64,000 nucleotides of DNA from Rikenellaceae bacterium (GCA_017442365.1 JAFRZW010000016.1:186001-250000), one strand, 5' to 3'. Shown: positions 1 through 9,572, numbered from the stretch's first letter. The notes: a model not told the origin generated them from the letters alone. Numbers and translations are program-made.

Positions 1-108
1 GAGGCATTCCCTTCGAGCTTTGTGGTGGTTAAATATACCCCCGCAGGCACCGAGTGCGGCAAGGTAAATGCAACGATCACCTACAATGGTGAGAACCGCG
101 TTCAGTAA
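1..108 (+). CDS. C-terminal fragment of a protein with an Ig-like beta-sandwich end (partial)
   Basis: The first 35 codons in frame 1 are open and end in TAA at 106-108; the rest of the gene lies before the window. The fragment has a VVVKYTPAG...GKVNATITYNG pattern. This resembles the last strands of ASPM/SPD-2/Hydin-type or choice-of-anchor beta-sandwich domains, common at the C-termini of secreted Bacteroidota proteins. A strong terminator follows 36 bases later, so this is the end of a transcription unit. The domain assignment is inference from a short stretch; that it is coding is fairly safe. Confidence 0.6.
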   Translation, partial: EAFPSSFVVVKYTPAGTECGKVNATITYNGENRVQ

Positions 109-143
109 GCCGACTGACCACAATACACACCGCTAAATAAAGA

Positions 144-177
144 GGCCGCAACTGTCGATGGGTTGCGGCCCTTTTTT
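144..177 (+). terminator. Intrinsic terminator of the truncated first gene
   Basis: A perfect 9-bp stem, GGCCGCAAC (144-152) with GTTGCGGCC (162-170), is followed by six T residues. The T-run lies on the + side, so it ends the gene that enters from the left edge. Confidence 0.9.
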
Positions 178-196
178 GTGGCAAAGTATGACCAAA

Positions 197-775
197 TCAA
201 TATATCTGTGAGATGTAACCGCTGTAAGTAACCGTATTGTCAGCCAGCGATTTGATGGTCAGCACGGCCGAACCCGAGGCGGAGTAGATATCGAGCGTGA
301 AGATGTAGTCCGACCCGCCATAGAGCCACGACGAGAAGGTGATGGTCCAACCGCCCGTATTTTGTATGGTCGTGTAGTTGCTCACCGAGGGCAGAATGTA
401 GTTGAATACAACGGGATAGTAGGGCGGTGTAACACCCTTGATGAATGGGATATGAACGTCAATATAGTCGGTGTGATAGGCCACCTCGAACGAGGGGTTA
501 TTGAGCGTGATGAACTGCCCCGCAGGCTGTCGTTGCATCGAGGTCGGATTGAAGATGAAGCTGTGAGCGAGCACGATCGAGTCGATGTGGCGGGTGTATG
601 CTGCGATTCGCTCCTCGCGTCGTTTGATTCGTTCGGCGCGCCGTTCGGCACTCATTTGCTGACGCTGTTCGCGTCGTTGTTGTCGTGAATCTTCCTGCTG
701 CGCATCGACCCATAGCGAGATGGCCGACAGAGCGGTTGCAATGACGATCAAAGTTATCCAAAAACGTGTTTTCAT
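197..775 (-). CDS. Secreted DUF4251 family protein
   Basis: Periplasmic or surface protein of unknown function, 192 residues from the chosen start. An upstream in-frame Met at 817 exists, but the ATG at 775 gives a clean signal peptide (MKTRFWITLIVIATALSAIS...) and is preferred. A strongly charged Arg/Gln/Glu-rich segment follows (about residues 28-60). The C-terminal half is beta-rich, with a YIFTLDIYSASGSAVLTI core typical of DUF4251. It is a single gene facing left between two + strand units. No function is known for the family; the assignment rests on overall pattern only. Confidence 0.75.
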   Translation of the reverse strand: MKTRFWITLIVIATALSAISLWVDAQQEDSRQQRREQRQQMSAERRAERIKRREERIAAYTRHIDSIVLAHSFIFNPTSMQRQPAGQFITLNNPSFEVAYHTDYIDVHIPFIKGVTPPYYPVVFNYILPSVSNYTTIQNTGGWTITFSSWLYGGSDYIFTLDIYSASGSAVLTIKSLADNTVTYSGYISQIY

Positions 776-1003
776 AAAGCGATAAGTTATATTGTTTTGC
801 GAAGAAATGATGAGCAAAATTCCTGCCGTTGGTCGAAAATTCGGTTGCAGTGAGCCTAAAAGCGCGAATTGTTGATAAAATTTGAGTGAGAAAAGCGCTA
901 AAAGATTGGCATTTTCAAAATATTTGGCGTAGCTTTGTATGGTATTTTGCCCGAAAAATCGGAAACCAAAACATAATTAACACTATAACTAAAATTACAA
1001 GCT

Positions 1004-1414
1004 ATGAAAGTATCTCACATTGAGCATCTTGGCATCGCTGTCAAGAGTCTGGAAGAGGCAATTCCCTACTGGGAGAACGTATTGGGTCTGAAATGTTACA
1101 ACATCGAGGAGGTAGCAGATCAGAAGGTTAAGACCGCATTCTTTATGGTAGGTCAGACCAAGATCGAGCTGTTGGAGCCCACCTCGGAGGAGAGCACCAT
1201 CGCAAAGTATATCGAGAAGCGCGGTCAGGGTGTTCACCACGTTGCATTTGCAGTTGAGGGTATCGAGGACGCATTGGCAGACGCAACCGAGAAGGGCGTT
1301 CAGCTGATCGACAAGGCTCCCCGCAAGGGCGCAGAGGGTCTGAGCATCGCATTCCTGCACCCGAAATCGACTATGGGTGTATTGACCGAGCTGTGCGAGG
1401 ATAAGAACAAATAA
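1004..1414 (+). CDS. mce: Methylmalonyl-CoA epimerase
   Basis: Interconverts (S)- and (R)-methylmalonyl-CoA in the succinate-propionate pathway; cytosolic. The 136-residue length and the glyoxalase/VOC fold pattern match the family: an N-terminal [19 protein letters not shown], a KIELLEP strand, and [17 protein letters not shown], which carries metal-ligand His and Glu positions. It is the first gene of an operon with the four decarboxylase subunits that follow 35 bases later. A TATTTTG at 943-949 may be its -7 box, although the spacing to the nearest TTTG is short. Context and sequence agree well. Confidence 0.95.
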   Translation: MKVSHIEHLGIAVKSLEEAIPYWENVLGLKCYNIEEVADQKVKTAFFMVGQTKIELLEPTSEESTIAKYIEKRGQGVHHVAFAVEGIEDALADATEKGVQLIDKAPRKGAEGLSIAFLHPKSTMGVLTELCEDKNK

Positions 1415-1449
1415 ACAACCATTCGCAAAACAATCACTTAACAATAATT

Positions 1450-3015
1450 ATGAGCGAAATTCAAAAGAAAATTCAGAAGCTGGTCGAGAACCGCGAAACT
1501 GCGAAACTCGGCGGTGGCGAAAAGCGCATCGAGGCCCAGCACGCTAAGGGCAAGTACACTGCTCGCGAGCGTATTGCTATGTTCTTGGACGAGGGTAGCT
1601 TCGAGGAGTTCGATATGTTCGTAACTCACCGTTGCTATGACTTCGGTATGGACAAGAGCCACACCTTTGGTGATGGCGTTGTAACGGGCTACGGTACCGT
1701 TGATGGTCGTTTGGTATATGTATTTGCACAGGACTTCACCGTAACGGCAGGTTCGCTGTCGATCTCGTTGGCAGACAAGATCTGCAAGGTGATGGATATG
1801 GCAATGCGCAACGGCGCACCCTGTATCGGTCTGAACGACTCGGGTGGTGCACGTATTCAAGAGGGTATCAACGCTCTGGCAGGTTACGCTAACATTTTCC
1901 AGCGTAACGTAATGGCATCGGGTGTTATTCCTCAGATTTCGGCTATCTTTGGTCCTTGCGCAGGTGGTGCAGTTTATTCGCCCGCACTGACCGACTTCAT
2001 CATTATGAAGAAGGAGACTTCGAATATGTTCTTGACCGGCCCGAAGGTTGTTAAGACCGTAACCGGTGAGGACGTAACTCAGGAGCAGCTGGGTGGTGCA
2101 ATGATGCACGCATCGAAGTCGGGTGTTGCTCACTTCGCAGTTGATACTGAGGAGGAGGGTATCGCAGTTATCCGCAAGTTGCTCTCGTATATGCCCCAGA
2201 ACAATATGGAGGACGCTCCGTTGCAGGTTTGCACCGATAGCATCACCCGTTTGGAGGATTCGCTGAACGAGATCATTCCCGATAACCCCAACAAGCCCTA
2301 CGATATGTACGAGGTTATCCGCGCAATCGTTGATAACGGTGAGTACTTGGAGTCGCAGGAGCTGTATGCTCGCAATATCATCACTTGCTTCGCTCGCTTC
2401 AACGGTCAGAGCGTAGGTATCATCGCTAACCAGCCTAAGTTTATGGCAGGTGTGTTGGATATCAACGCAAGCCGCAAGGCAGCTCGCTTCGTTCGTTTCT
2501 GCGACGCGTTCAACATTCCTTTGGTAACTCTGGTAGATGTTCCGGGCTTCTTGCCGGGTACTACTCAAGAGTACGGTGGCGTTATTACCCACGGTGCTAA
2601 GTTGCTGTTCGCATACTGCGAGGCTACTGTTCCCAAGATCACTGTTACACTGCGTAAGGCATACGGTGGTGCATACATCGTGATGTCGTCGAAGCATATC
2701 CGTGGCGATATCAACTACGCTTGGCCTACCGCTGAGATCGCAGTAATGGGTGCAAGTGGTGCTGTTGAGGTATTGCAGGCTAAGGGCTTGAAGGAGCTGG
2801 CTGACAAACCTGAGGAGCGCGCAGCATTCGTAGCAGAGAAGGAGAAGGAGTACAACGACAAGTTCTCGAACCCCTACAACGCAGCTCGCTACGGTTATAT
2901 CGACGATGTAATCGAGCCGCGTAACACTCGTTTCCGCATCATTCGCGCGTTGCAGTCGCTTGCAACCAAGCGTTTGCAGAATCCCGCTAAGAAACACTCG
3001 AACATTCCTTTGTAA
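1450..3015 (+). CDS. mmdA: Methylmalonyl-CoA decarboxylase alpha subunit (carboxyltransferase)
   Basis: Carboxyltransferase subunit, 521 residues. It moves the carboxyl group of (S)-methylmalonyl-CoA onto the biotin of MmdC, giving propionyl-CoA. It belongs to the acyl-CoA carboxylase beta-chain family shared with propionyl-CoA carboxylase; [25 protein letters not shown] and the second GYLPG-like segment ([13 protein letters not shown]) line up as expected. No biotin carboxylase gene is nearby, while OadG-like, biotin-carrier and membrane beta subunits follow directly. This favours the sodium-translocating decarboxylase over a biosynthetic carboxylase. Codon use is strongly biased, suggesting high expression. 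Confidence 0.93.
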   Translation: MSEIQKKIQKLVENRETAKLGGGEKRIEAQHAKGKYTARERIAMFLDEGSFEEFDMFVTHRCYDFGMDKSHTFGDGVVTGYGTVDGRLVYVFAQDFTVTAGSLSISLADKICKVMDMAMRNGAPCIGLNDSGGARIQEGINALAGYANIFQRNVMASGVIPQISAIFGPCAGGAVYSPALTDFIIMKKETSNMFLTGPKVVKTVTGEDVTQEQLGGAMMHASKSGVAHFAVDTEEEGIAVIRKLLSYMPQNNMEDAPLQVCTDSITRLEDSLNEIIPDNPNKPYDMYEVIRAIVDNGEYLESQELYARNIITCFARFNGQSVGIIANQPKFMAGVLDINASRKAARFVRFCDAFNIPLVTLVDVPGFLPGTTQEYGGVITHGAKLLFAYCEATVPKITVTLRKAYGGAYIVMSSKHIRGDINYAWPTAEIAVMGASGAVEVLQAKGLKELADKPEERAAFVAEKEKEYNDKFSNPYNAARYGYIDDVIEPRNTRFRIIRALQSLATKRLQNPAKKHSNIPL

Positions 3016-3029
3016 AAAACTGACGTATT

Positions 3030-3356
3030 ATGATGTTTTTAGCAGTAGATTGGCCGAGTATCCTGTCGTTCGCGCTGGTAGGTTTCCTGCTTGTGGTAGT
3101 GATGTTGGTTCTTTTGGTCTTCATAATGAAGGCTATGGGTGCCGCATTCGTATCGCACAAGAAGGCTCAACCGGTCGAGAAGCACGAGTTGCGTGAGGAG
3201 GAGATCGCCGCAATTGCGACGGCTCTGAAACTCTACAAGAGCTCGCGCCACGACAAGGAGTCGGAAGTTATCACCATTCACCAGATCAAACGTGCATACT
3301 CGCCTTGGAACTCTAAGATTCACGGCTTGACTCAGATGCCCGATTACAGAAAATAA
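3030..3356 (+). CDS. mmdD: OadG-like small membrane subunit of methylmalonyl-CoA decarboxylase
   Basis: A 108-residue protein with one N-terminal membrane helix (about residues 11-34: SFALVGFLLVVVMLVLLVFI) and a charged cytoplasmic tail. This is the layout of OadG/MmdD chains, which hold the carboxyltransferase and carrier to the membrane pump. It starts 14 bases after mmdA and is followed by the carrier 17 bases later. The sequence is poorly conserved in this family, so the name rests on topology plus position between the alpha and biotin-carrier genes. The tail lacks an obvious metal-binding His cluster. Confidence 0.82.
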   Translation: MMFLAVDWPSILSFALVGFLLVVVMLVLLVFIMKAMGAAFVSHKKAQPVEKHELREEEIAAIATALKLYKSSRHDKESEVITIHQIKRAYSPWNSKIHGLTQMPDYRK

Positions 3357-3373
3357 ACATTTGATTAACAGCA

Positions 3374-3838
3374 ATGAAAGATTACAAACTGAAAATAAAC
3401 GGACACGAATACAACGTAACGATCAATGCAGTAAATGATGCATCGACCGAGGCAAAAGTCGTTGTAAACGGTGTAAATTACGATGTAGAGATCGTAGGCG
3501 GTACTGCTGCGGCAGCAAAGAAACCTCAGGTAGTATCGGCTCCCAAGGCGTTGGGTCTGTCGGTAACTCCGACCAATGCACCCGCATCGTCGCCTGCACG
3601 TCCCGCGGCAGCAGCTGCTGGTGCAGGTTACAAGGTTACTTGCCCGCTGCCGGGTACTGTTATCGCACTGAAAGTTAAGGAGGGCGATACCGTAAGCGCA
3701 GGTCAGACCGTTGCAATCCTCGAAGCTATGAAGATGGAGAACAATATCGACGCTGGTAAGGGCGGTGTTGTTAAGCAGATTCTGGCTCAGGCAGGCGCAA
3801 CCGTTATGGAGGGTGATGTATTAATGGTTATCGAGTAA
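3374..3838 (+). CDS. mmdC: Biotin carboxyl carrier subunit of methylmalonyl-CoA decarboxylase
   Basis: A 154-residue biotin carrier. The N-terminal 45 residues form a small beta-rich domain, then comes an Ala/Pro-rich linker (about 46-84) and a C-terminal biotinyl domain. The biotin site is EAMKMEN with Lys at residue 120. The flexible linker lets the biotin swing between the MmdA carboxyltransferase and the MmdB membrane pump. It sits directly upstream of mmdB, whose ribosome-binding sequence overlaps the mmdC stop codon. Confidence 0.93.
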   Translation: MKDYKLKINGHEYNVTINAVNDASTEAKVVVNGVNYDVEIVGGTAAAAKKPQVVSAPKALGLSVTPTNAPASSPARPAAAAAGAGYKVTCPLPGTVIALKVKEGDTVSAGQTVAILEAMKMENNIDAGKGGVVKQILAQAGATVMEGDVLMVIE

Positions 3839-3850
3839 GGAGGTTAGGTG

Positions 3851-5044
3851 ATGATTAATTTCCTTTCAGCTAACATTTTGGACAGCTTGGTGGACTTCGT
3901 CGGTCAGATGGGTTTCACGGTAGGCGATTGGGGCAACTATGTGATGATTGCCGTGTCGTTCCTGCTGATGTACTTGGCGATCGTTAAGAAGTATGAGCCG
4001 ATGTTGATGCTTACCATCGCATTCGGTATGCTGCTCACCAACCTTCCGGGTGCGAATATGTTCCACTCGGAGCTGTTCGCAGGCGGCCACGTTCACTGGG
4101 ATATCTTCGTGAACAATGCCGGTCTGTTGGATTACCTCTATCTGGGTGTTAAGTTGGGTATCTATCCCTGCTTGATCTTCCTCGGCGTAGGTGCGATGAC
4201 CGACTTCGGTCCGCTGATCGCTAATCCCAAGAGCTTCCTGCTTGGCGCAGCAGCTCAGGTGGGTATCTTCTTGACCTTCATCGGTGCTTCGGCTCTGGGC
4301 TTTACTGAGGCTCAGTCGGCTTCGATCGGTATTATCGGTGGTGCTGACGGCCCGACCGCTATCTACCTGACCTCGAAGTTGGCTCCCGAGTTGCTCGGCC
4401 CGATCGCAGTTGCTGCATACTCGTATATGGCACTTGTTCCCGTTATTCAGCCTCCTATTATGCGACTGCTGACTACCGATAGCGAGCGTAAGATCCGTAT
4501 GACTCAGCTGCGTCCCGTATCGAAGAAGGAGAAGATCATCTTCCCGATCATCATTACCGTAATCGTAACTCTGTTGTTGCCCAGCGCTGCACCTCTGATT
4601 GGTTGCTTGATGTTTGGTAACTTGATGAAGGAGTGTGGCGTTGTTGAGCGTCTGAGCAAGACCGTTCAGAACGAGTTGATGAACATCGTTGTTATCTTCT
4701 TGGGTATCACCGTAGGTGCAACTGCAACCGCAGAGGCATTCATCAACTGGCAGACTCTGGGTATTCTGGTAATGGGTATCGTTGCATTTGCTTGCGGTTC
4801 GGCAGGTGGTGTTCTGTTGGCTAAGCTGATGAACTTGTTCATCAAGGATCCCGCAAAGAAGATCAACCCGCTTATCGGTTCGGCAGGTGTATCGGCAGTT
4901 CCTATGGCAGCGCGCGTATCGCAGGACGAGGGTCGCAAGTACGATCCGTCGAACTTCCTGCTGATGCACGCTATGGGTCCCAACGTTGCAGGTGTCGTAG
5001 GTTCGGCAGTTGCAGCAGGTATTCTGTTGGCATTCTTCGGTTAA
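3851..5044 (+). CDS. mmdB: Sodium-pumping decarboxylase beta subunit
   Basis: Integral membrane subunit that decarboxylates carboxybiotin and exports Na+. It has about ten hydrophobic segments and the family motifs [12 protein letters not shown] (Asp of the ion site) and [14 protein letters not shown]. Length is 397 residues from the ATG at 3851. A GTG three bases upstream could also start, but an AAGGAGG at 3837-3843 lies seven bases from the ATG, which favours ATG. Such a perfect ribosome-binding site is rare in this phylum. It is the last gene of the mce-mmd operon, with a terminator 29 bases on. Confidence 0.94.
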   Translation: MINFLSANILDSLVDFVGQMGFTVGDWGNYVMIAVSFLLMYLAIVKKYEPMLMLTIAFGMLLTNLPGANMFHSELFAGGHVHWDIFVNNAGLLDYLYLGVKLGIYPCLIFLGVGAMTDFGPLIANPKSFLLGAAAQVGIFLTFIGASALGFTEAQSASIGIIGGADGPTAIYLTSKLAPELLGPIAVAAYSYMALVPVIQPPIMRLLTTDSERKIRMTQLRPVSKKEKIIFPIIITVIVTLLLPSAAPLIGCLMFGNLMKECGVVERLSKTVQNELMNIVVIFLGITVGATATAEAFINWQTLGILVMGIVAFACGSAGGVLLAKLMNLFIKDPAKKINPLIGSAGVSAVPMAARVSQDEGRKYDPSNFLLMHAMGPNVAGVVGSAVAAGILLAFFG

Positions 5045-5072
5045 TCCGAACGGATATACAATCTAACGTGAG

Positions 5073-5105
5073 GCCGCACTCCGCAATGGGGTGCGGCTTT
5101 TTTTT
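5073..5105 (+). terminator. Terminator of the mce-mmd operon
   Basis: A 10-bp stem, GCCGCACTCC (5073-5082) with GGGGTGCGGC (5088-5097) and one G-T pair, is followed by eight T residues. Confidence 0.92.
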
Positions 5106-5106
5106 A

Positions 5107-5130
5107 TTCAAGATTCAAGATTCAAAATTA
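5107..5130. repeat. Iterated ATTCAAGATTCAA-type AT-rich spacer repeat
   Basis: Three head-to-tail units of ATTCAAGA/ATTCAAAA. The same kind of iterated word recurs in inverted or variant form at 5238-5281, 23232-23266, 23346-23371 and 47476-47509, always between genes or at a gene end. Confidence 0.7.
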
Positions 5131-5206
5131 TTTGGCAAAATCAGAGATTTTGACACACCTTCGCGGGCTCGCCCTTTGGGCGACCGCCCCAGCCCGCGAA
5201 GGTGCG
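5131..5206 (+). repeat. Covarying hairpin element, copy A
   Basis: Begins with TTTGGCAAAATC..GATTTTG, then a perfect 14-bp stem (5156-5169 with 5191-5204) enclosing an inner 5-bp stem (5170-5174 with 5178-5182), and the conserved words GGCTCG and CCCCAGCC. Two related copies lie at 33908-33989 and 51508-51585. Stem bases differ between copies A and B/C, but pairing is kept. It sits just after the terminator of the mmd operon. Confidence 0.85.
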
Positions 5207-5237
5207 CACCCGATGAAAGAGTTTTTAGCAAAGGCAT

Positions 5238-5281
5238 AATCTTGAATTCTGAGTCTAAATCTTGAATTGTGAATTGTGAAT
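5238..5281. repeat. Iterated TTGAATTNTGAATT AT-rich spacer repeat
   Basis: Repeated AATCTTGAATT and GTGAATT words run in tandem between hairpin copy A and the gyrA promoter. They belong to the same family as the repeat at 5107-5130. No coding potential is seen from 5106 to the gyrA start apart from chance open frames. Confidence 0.65.
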
Positions 5282-5411
5282 GTCCAACCTCGACCCCCTG
5301 TCGAGGACGAAATTAAATCGCGCTAAAACGGCTAAAAATGGCGTCAAAAGCGAAGAAAATCTCACGAAAAATCAAATTACTCGACTGCGGAGAGAAAAAA
5401 GCGCATAAAAT

Positions 5412-5443
5412 GTTGGTTATTTGCGAAATAAATCGTACTTTTA
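5412..5443 (+). promoter_or_regulatory. Probable gyrA promoter
   Basis: GTTG (5412-5415) lies 20 bases before TACTTTTA (5436-5443), close to the Bacteroidales -33/-7 pair TTTG and TAnnTTTG. It predicts a transcript start near 5450 and a leader of about 130 bases before gyrA. Confidence 0.5.
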
Positions 5444-5449
5444 CACGTT

Positions 5450-5580
5450 AAAATAGAAGAAGCTGAATGGGGTCTCCAAGCTGGGTGCGGGCGACTGCGG
5501 AGGACTGAGCCGCAAGGGCGAGTCGAAGTGGGTCGCGGAGTGCTGTAAAGAGCTGACCCCTAACCAACTAAGAAGAAATT
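5450..5580 (+). promoter_or_regulatory. GC-rich structured 5' leader of gyrA
   Basis: The stretch just before gyrA is far more GC-rich than other leaders here. It holds GGGGTC (5469-5474), able to pair with GACCCC (5555-5560), and inside it CGACT (5492-5496) with AGTCG (5521-5525) and GCGG with CCGC. It matches no RNA family I recognise; the signal-recognition-particle RNA core motifs are absent. The folding is inference by eye. Confidence 0.4.
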
Positions 5581-8145
5581 ATGTCAGAAGAATTGGAAGA
5601 GAAGAAAGGTGGTAAGATCATTACGATCAACATCGAGGAGGAGATGAAGTCCGCCTATATCGACTATTCGATGTCGGTAATCGTTTCGCGTGCCTTGCCC
5701 GATGTGCGCGACGGTCTCAAACCCGTTCATCGTCGTATTTTGTACGATATGAGCAACGAGTTGAATCTCTACTCGGACAAGCCGCACCGTAAGTCGGCTC
5801 GTATCGTGGGTGATGTGCTCGGTAAGTTCCACCCGCACGGTGACTCGTCGGTTTACGACGCGATGGTACGTATGGCGCAGGAGTGGTCGATGCGCTACCC
5901 GCTGGTTGATGGTCAGGGTAACTTTGGTTCGATGGACGGCGACTCGGCGGCTGCAATGCGTTATACGGAGGCTCGTATGCGCAAGATCGCTGATGAGGTG
6001 ATGGCGGACATCGAGAAGGATACGATCGACTTTACGCTCAACTTCGATGATACGACACCCGAGCCTACTGTGCTGCCCACCAAGATTCCGCTGTTGCTGG
6101 TCAATGGTGCGAGCGGTATTGCGGTTGGTATGGCAACGAATATGGCTCCTCACAATCTGGGTGAGGTTTGCGACGCTTGTTGCGCATACGTCGACAATAA
6201 GGAGATCGAGGTTTCGGAGTTGGCTAAGTATGTCAAGGGTCCCGACTTTCCGACGGGTGGCATCATCTACGGTTATGAGGGTGTTCGTGAGGCTCTCGAA
6301 ACGGGTCGTGGTCGCGTGGTTATGCGTGCCAAGACCGAGATCGAGCATACGGCATCGGGTCGTGAGTGCATCGTGATCACCGAGATCCCCTATATGGTCA
6401 ATAAGGCGGAGATGATCAAGAAGATCGCCGATATGGTCAACGAGAAGAAGTTGGAGGGTATCGCTTACGTCAATGATGAGAGTGACCGCAACGGTGTTCG
6501 CGTGGTGATCATCTTGAAGCAGGACGCAGTAGCGAGCGTGGTATTGAATACGCTCTACAAGAATACTCAGTTGCAGACTTCGTTTGCGGTGAACAATATC
6601 GCGCTGGTCGATGGTCGTCCGATGTTGCTCAACTTGAAGGATCTGATTGCGCAGTTCGTTGGTCACCGCCATAAGGTTGTGGTACGTCGCACGCAGTTCG
6701 ATTTGAAGAAGGCGTCGGAGCGTCTGCATATTGTGCAGGGTCTGCTGATTGCTCAGGACAATATCGACGAGGTGATCCATACGATTCGTGCAGCGAAGGA
6801 TCCCGAATCGGGTCGTCAGGCACTGATGGAGAAGTTCGGTCTGTCGGAGTTGCAGGCAGCGGCTATTATGGAGATGCGTCTGCGTGCTTTGACCGGTTTG
6901 GAGCACGGCAAGCTGACTGCTGAGCGTGATGAGTTGCAGAAGCGTATCGACTACTACAACGCAGTGCTGGCTGACGAGGGTATGCAGATGCAGATCATCA
7001 AGGACGAGCTGATCGAGATCAAGGAGAAGTATGGCGACGAGCGTCGTACGGAGATCGTCTTCTCGGCTGAGGAGTTCAATCCTGAGGATTTCTATGCTGA
7101 TGATGATATGGTTATCACCATCTCGCATATGGGTTATATCAAGCGTACCCCGCTGACCGAGTATCGCGCTCAGAACCGCGGTGGTATCGGTGTGAAGGGT
7201 AGTGCAACGCGCGATGAGGACTTCATCGAGCATATCTACGTAGCGACGATGCACAACACGATGTTGTTCTTCACGGAGAAGGGTCGTTGCTATTGGTTGA
7301 AGGTTTATAACATTCCCGAGGGCTCGCGTGCGTCGAAGGGTCGCGCGATCCAGAATGTGATCCAGATCGAACCCGATGATAAGGTTCGTGCATATATCAA
7401 TGTTCGTCGTTTGGACGATGAGGAGTTTGTCAATAACAACTATATCGTGATGTGTACCAAGGACGGTACGATCAAGAAGACCAAGTTGGAGGCCTACTCG
7501 CGTCCGCGTCAGAATGGTGTGAATGCGATTGTTATCCGCGAGGGCGACGAGCTGATCGAGGCTAAGCTGACAAGCGGCGAGGCAGAGATTATGATCGCGG
7601 CTCGTGAGGGTAAGGCAATCCGCTTCAACGAGAATACCGTTCGCCCGATTGGCCGTGTAGGTGCGGGTGTTCGCGGTATCGCGTTGGACGAGGGCGACGA
7701 GGTAGTAGGTATGATCTGCGTCGAGCCTGAGAGCAAGCAGGACGTGCTGGTACTGAGCGAGAATGGTTACGGTAAGCGTACCGATCTGGACGAGTACCGA
7801 ATTACCAACCGTGGCGGTAAGGGCGTCAAGACGATCAACATTACCGAGAAGACGGGTAAGTTGGTTTCGATTCAGGCTGTAACCGACGAGAATGACCTGA
7901 TGATCATCAACCGCAGCGGTATCACGATCCGCACGGCTGTCGATGGTATCCGTATGGCGGGCCGTGCAACGCAGGGCGTTAAGGTTATCAACCTGCGCGA
8001 GGGCGACTCGATTGCGTCGGTGATGGCGGTGCCCAAGAGCGATGACGCCGAGGAGGCAGTGCCGACCGAGGGCGCAACGGCAGAGCAGACAACCGAGCAG
8101 CCCGCAGTGGAGGTACAACAGAGTGAACAACCTACAAACGAATAA
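5581..8145 (+). CDS. gyrA: DNA gyrase subunit A
   Basis: Breaks and rejoins DNA during negative supercoiling, with GyrB as partner. The 854-residue protein has the N-terminal breakage-reunion domain with catalytic Tyr128 ([10 protein letters not shown]). The C-terminal beta-pinwheel has GyrA-box-like repeats QNRGGIG and TNRGGKG. The quinolone-determining positions are the wild-type Ser89 and Asp93 ([10 protein letters not shown]). An acidic, Glu/Gln/Thr-rich tail of about 30 residues ends the protein. The pinwheel spacing and conserved blades fit GyrA rather than ParC. It stands alone, with its own promoter and leader. Confidence 0.97.
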   Translation: MSEELEEKKGGKIITINIEEEMKSAYIDYSMSVIVSRALPDVRDGLKPVHRRILYDMSNELNLYSDKPHRKSARIVGDVLGKFHPHGDSSVYDAMVRMAQEWSMRYPLVDGQGNFGSMDGDSAAAMRYTEARMRKIADEVMADIEKDTIDFTLNFDDTTPEPTVLPTKIPLLLVNGASGIAVGMATNMAPHNLGEVCDACCAYVDNKEIEVSELAKYVKGPDFPTGGIIYGYEGVREALETGRGRVVMRAKTEIEHTASGRECIVITEIPYMVNKAEMIKKIADMVNEKKLEGIAYVNDESDRNGVRVVIILKQDAVASVVLNTLYKNTQLQTSFAVNNIALVDGRPMLLNLKDLIAQFVGHRHKVVVRRTQFDLKKASERLHIVQGLLIAQDNIDEVIHTIRAAKDPESGRQALMEKFGLSELQAAAIMEMRLRALTGLEHGKLTAERDELQKRIDYYNAVLADEGMQMQIIKDELIEIKEKYGDERRTEIVFSAEEFNPEDFYADDDMVITISHMGYIKRTPLTEYRAQNRGGIGVKGSATRDEDFIEHIYVATMHNTMLFFTEKGRCYWLKVYNIPEGSRASKGRAIQNVIQIEPDDKVRAYINVRRLDDEEFVNNNYIVMCTKDGTIKKTKLEAYSRPRQNGVNAIVIREGDELIEAKLTSGEAEIMIAAREGKAIRFNENTVRPIGRVGAGVRGIALDEGDEVVGMICVEPESKQDVLVLSENGYGKRTDLDEYRITNRGGKGVKTINITEKTGKLVSIQAVTDENDLMIINRSGITIRTAVDGIRMAGRATQGVKVINLREGDSIASVMAVPKSDDAEEAVPTEGATAEQTTEQPAVEVQQSEQPTNE

Positions 8146-8189
8146 ACAAATTAACTAAAAATTTATACCTTAAACACAATCTTATCTGT

Positions 8190-9512
8190 ATGAAAAGAAT
8201 TCTTATGATGGTTGCAGCGGTTATGTTGGTAGCTGCACCCGCCGCAAATGCTCAGAAGGTAAATGCGGAAGGTTTGAAGGCAAAGGTTGCTAAGGCTGAC
8301 GCTGATGCAGCTAATGCGAAGAAGAATGTCAAGAGCGCGACTTGGCTTACTCGTGGTCAGGCTTATGCAGCAGTTGTTGATGCACCTGAGGCCGGCCTTT
8401 ATATCGGTATGCCGATTAATATGTTGGAGGTTTCGCTGGGCAAGCCTATGACTACCAACGAGGGCGTTAAGAAGGGTTATAGCGAGTTTAACGAGTTGCA
8501 GTATCCCTATGTGAATGTCTATGTTGATCCTGCGAGCGGTACTATTGCAAGCTGGCAGGTAACCAATCCCGTAGTTGAGGGCGCAGCCGCAGTTGCAGTT
8601 GAGTCGTTCCAGAAGGCTAAGGCAATGGACGCAAAGGCAGCAGCTAAGGCTAACGAGGGTCTGACTCAGATGAAGGATCACTTCTTGCAGGAGGCCGACA
8701 ATATGTATAAGTTGGGCGAGTACAAGGCAGCAGCTATGGGTTATGCAGTTGCAGACGATCTGTTGGCAGAGCTGGGTACTCCCGATGAGTCGTTGGCGTT
8801 CAACATTGGTTATTGCTATGTTTTGGACGGCGATTTCGATACCGCTTTGGGTTATTTGGAGAAGTCGAAGGCTAACAACTATGAGGCTGATGGTACTCTG
8901 TACTACCTGTTGTTCCACTGCTACTTCAAGAACAATACCGGTGATATGGTAAAGTCGAAGGAGACTCTGTTGGAGGGTGTTTCGAAGTATCCCCAGAACA
9001 ACAACCTGATCGAGACTATGACTATGTTCTACTCGCGCGAGGGTAGCACCGAGGATCCCGAGGAGGTATTCGGTCTGATCAAGGCTGCTATCGATGCAGA
9101 TCCTAACAATGCTGATCTGTGGGCAGGTCTTGGTAACGTATATTTGAAGTCGGAGCGTTGGGACGACGCAATCGAGACCTATTCGAAGGTTGTTGAGTTG
9201 CAGCCCGATAGCTACATCAACCAGCTGCGTTTGGGTTACGTACACTGCTTGAAGGCAGATGCTGCTCAGAACGAGCTGACCAAGCAGACCTTCACCAGCT
9301 ACGAGGAGAGTAGCAAGGCTCAGGAGGCAGTTGATGCAATTTACGCTGCATCGATTCCTGCATTGGAGAAGGCTCACGAGCTCGCTCCGAACGAGCTTAC
9401 TCCGGTTGAGTTGTTGAAATCGGTTTATTACCGTTTCAGCTACGACGACGAGAATATGAAGGCTAAGTTCGATCACTTCAATAATCTCTACAAGCAGATG
9501 AACCAGCAGTAA
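8190..9512 (+). CDS. Secreted tetratricopeptide repeat protein
   Basis: A 440-residue periplasmic or outer-membrane-associated protein with a signal peptide (MKRILMMVAAVMLVAAPAANA, cut before QKV). Ala/Lys-rich helices follow, and several TPR units can be seen, clearest at about residues 175-330 (DPNNADLWAGLGNVYLKSERWDDAIETYSKVVELQPDSY). TPR arrays bind proteins; the partner is unknown. Codon use is highly biased, like the mmd genes, so it is probably abundant. It lies 44 bases after gyrA and ends at a terminator, but need not be co-transcribed with gyrA. Confidence 0.88.
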   Translation: MKRILMMVAAVMLVAAPAANAQKVNAEGLKAKVAKADADAANAKKNVKSATWLTRGQAYAAVVDAPEAGLYIGMPINMLEVSLGKPMTTNEGVKKGYSEFNELQYPYVNVYVDPASGTIASWQVTNPVVEGAAAVAVESFQKAKAMDAKAAAKANEGLTQMKDHFLQEADNMYKLGEYKAAAMGYAVADDLLAELGTPDESLAFNIGYCYVLDGDFDTALGYLEKSKANNYEADGTLYYLLFHCYFKNNTGDMVKSKETLLEGVSKYPQNNNLIETMTMFYSREGSTEDPEEVFGLIKAAIDADPNNADLWAGLGNVYLKSERWDDAIETYSKVVELQPDSYINQLRLGYVHCLKADAAQNELTKQTFTSYEESSKAQEAVDAIYAASIPALEKAHELAPNELTPVELLKSVYYRFSYDDENMKAKFDHFNNLYKQMNQQ

Positions 9513-9540
9513 TTCGTCTGCGGTCATACGACTAAAAATG

Positions 9541-9572
9541 AACGAGCTCGCCCACGAGGCGGGCTCGTTTTT
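9541..9572 (+). terminator. Terminator of the TPR protein gene
   Basis: A 12-bp stem, AACGAGCTCGCC (9541-9552) with GGCGGGCTCGTT (9558-9569), ends in five T residues. Confidence 0.9.

Noticed and set aside
1438..2997. 519-codon open frame antisense to mmdA
   Set aside because: It mirrors mmdA on the other strand, has a Leu/Cys/Thr/His-heavy composition and no domain. Strong codon bias in the real gene removes stops from the complementary frame.
5450..5580. gyrA leader as signal-recognition-particle RNA
   Set aside because: The conserved GTCAGG, GGAAGG and AGCAG core of SRP RNA is missing.
5584..8130. 848-codon open frame antisense to gyrA
   Set aside because: Same artefact. The + strand protein has every gyrase motif; the antisense product is low-complexity and lacks any.
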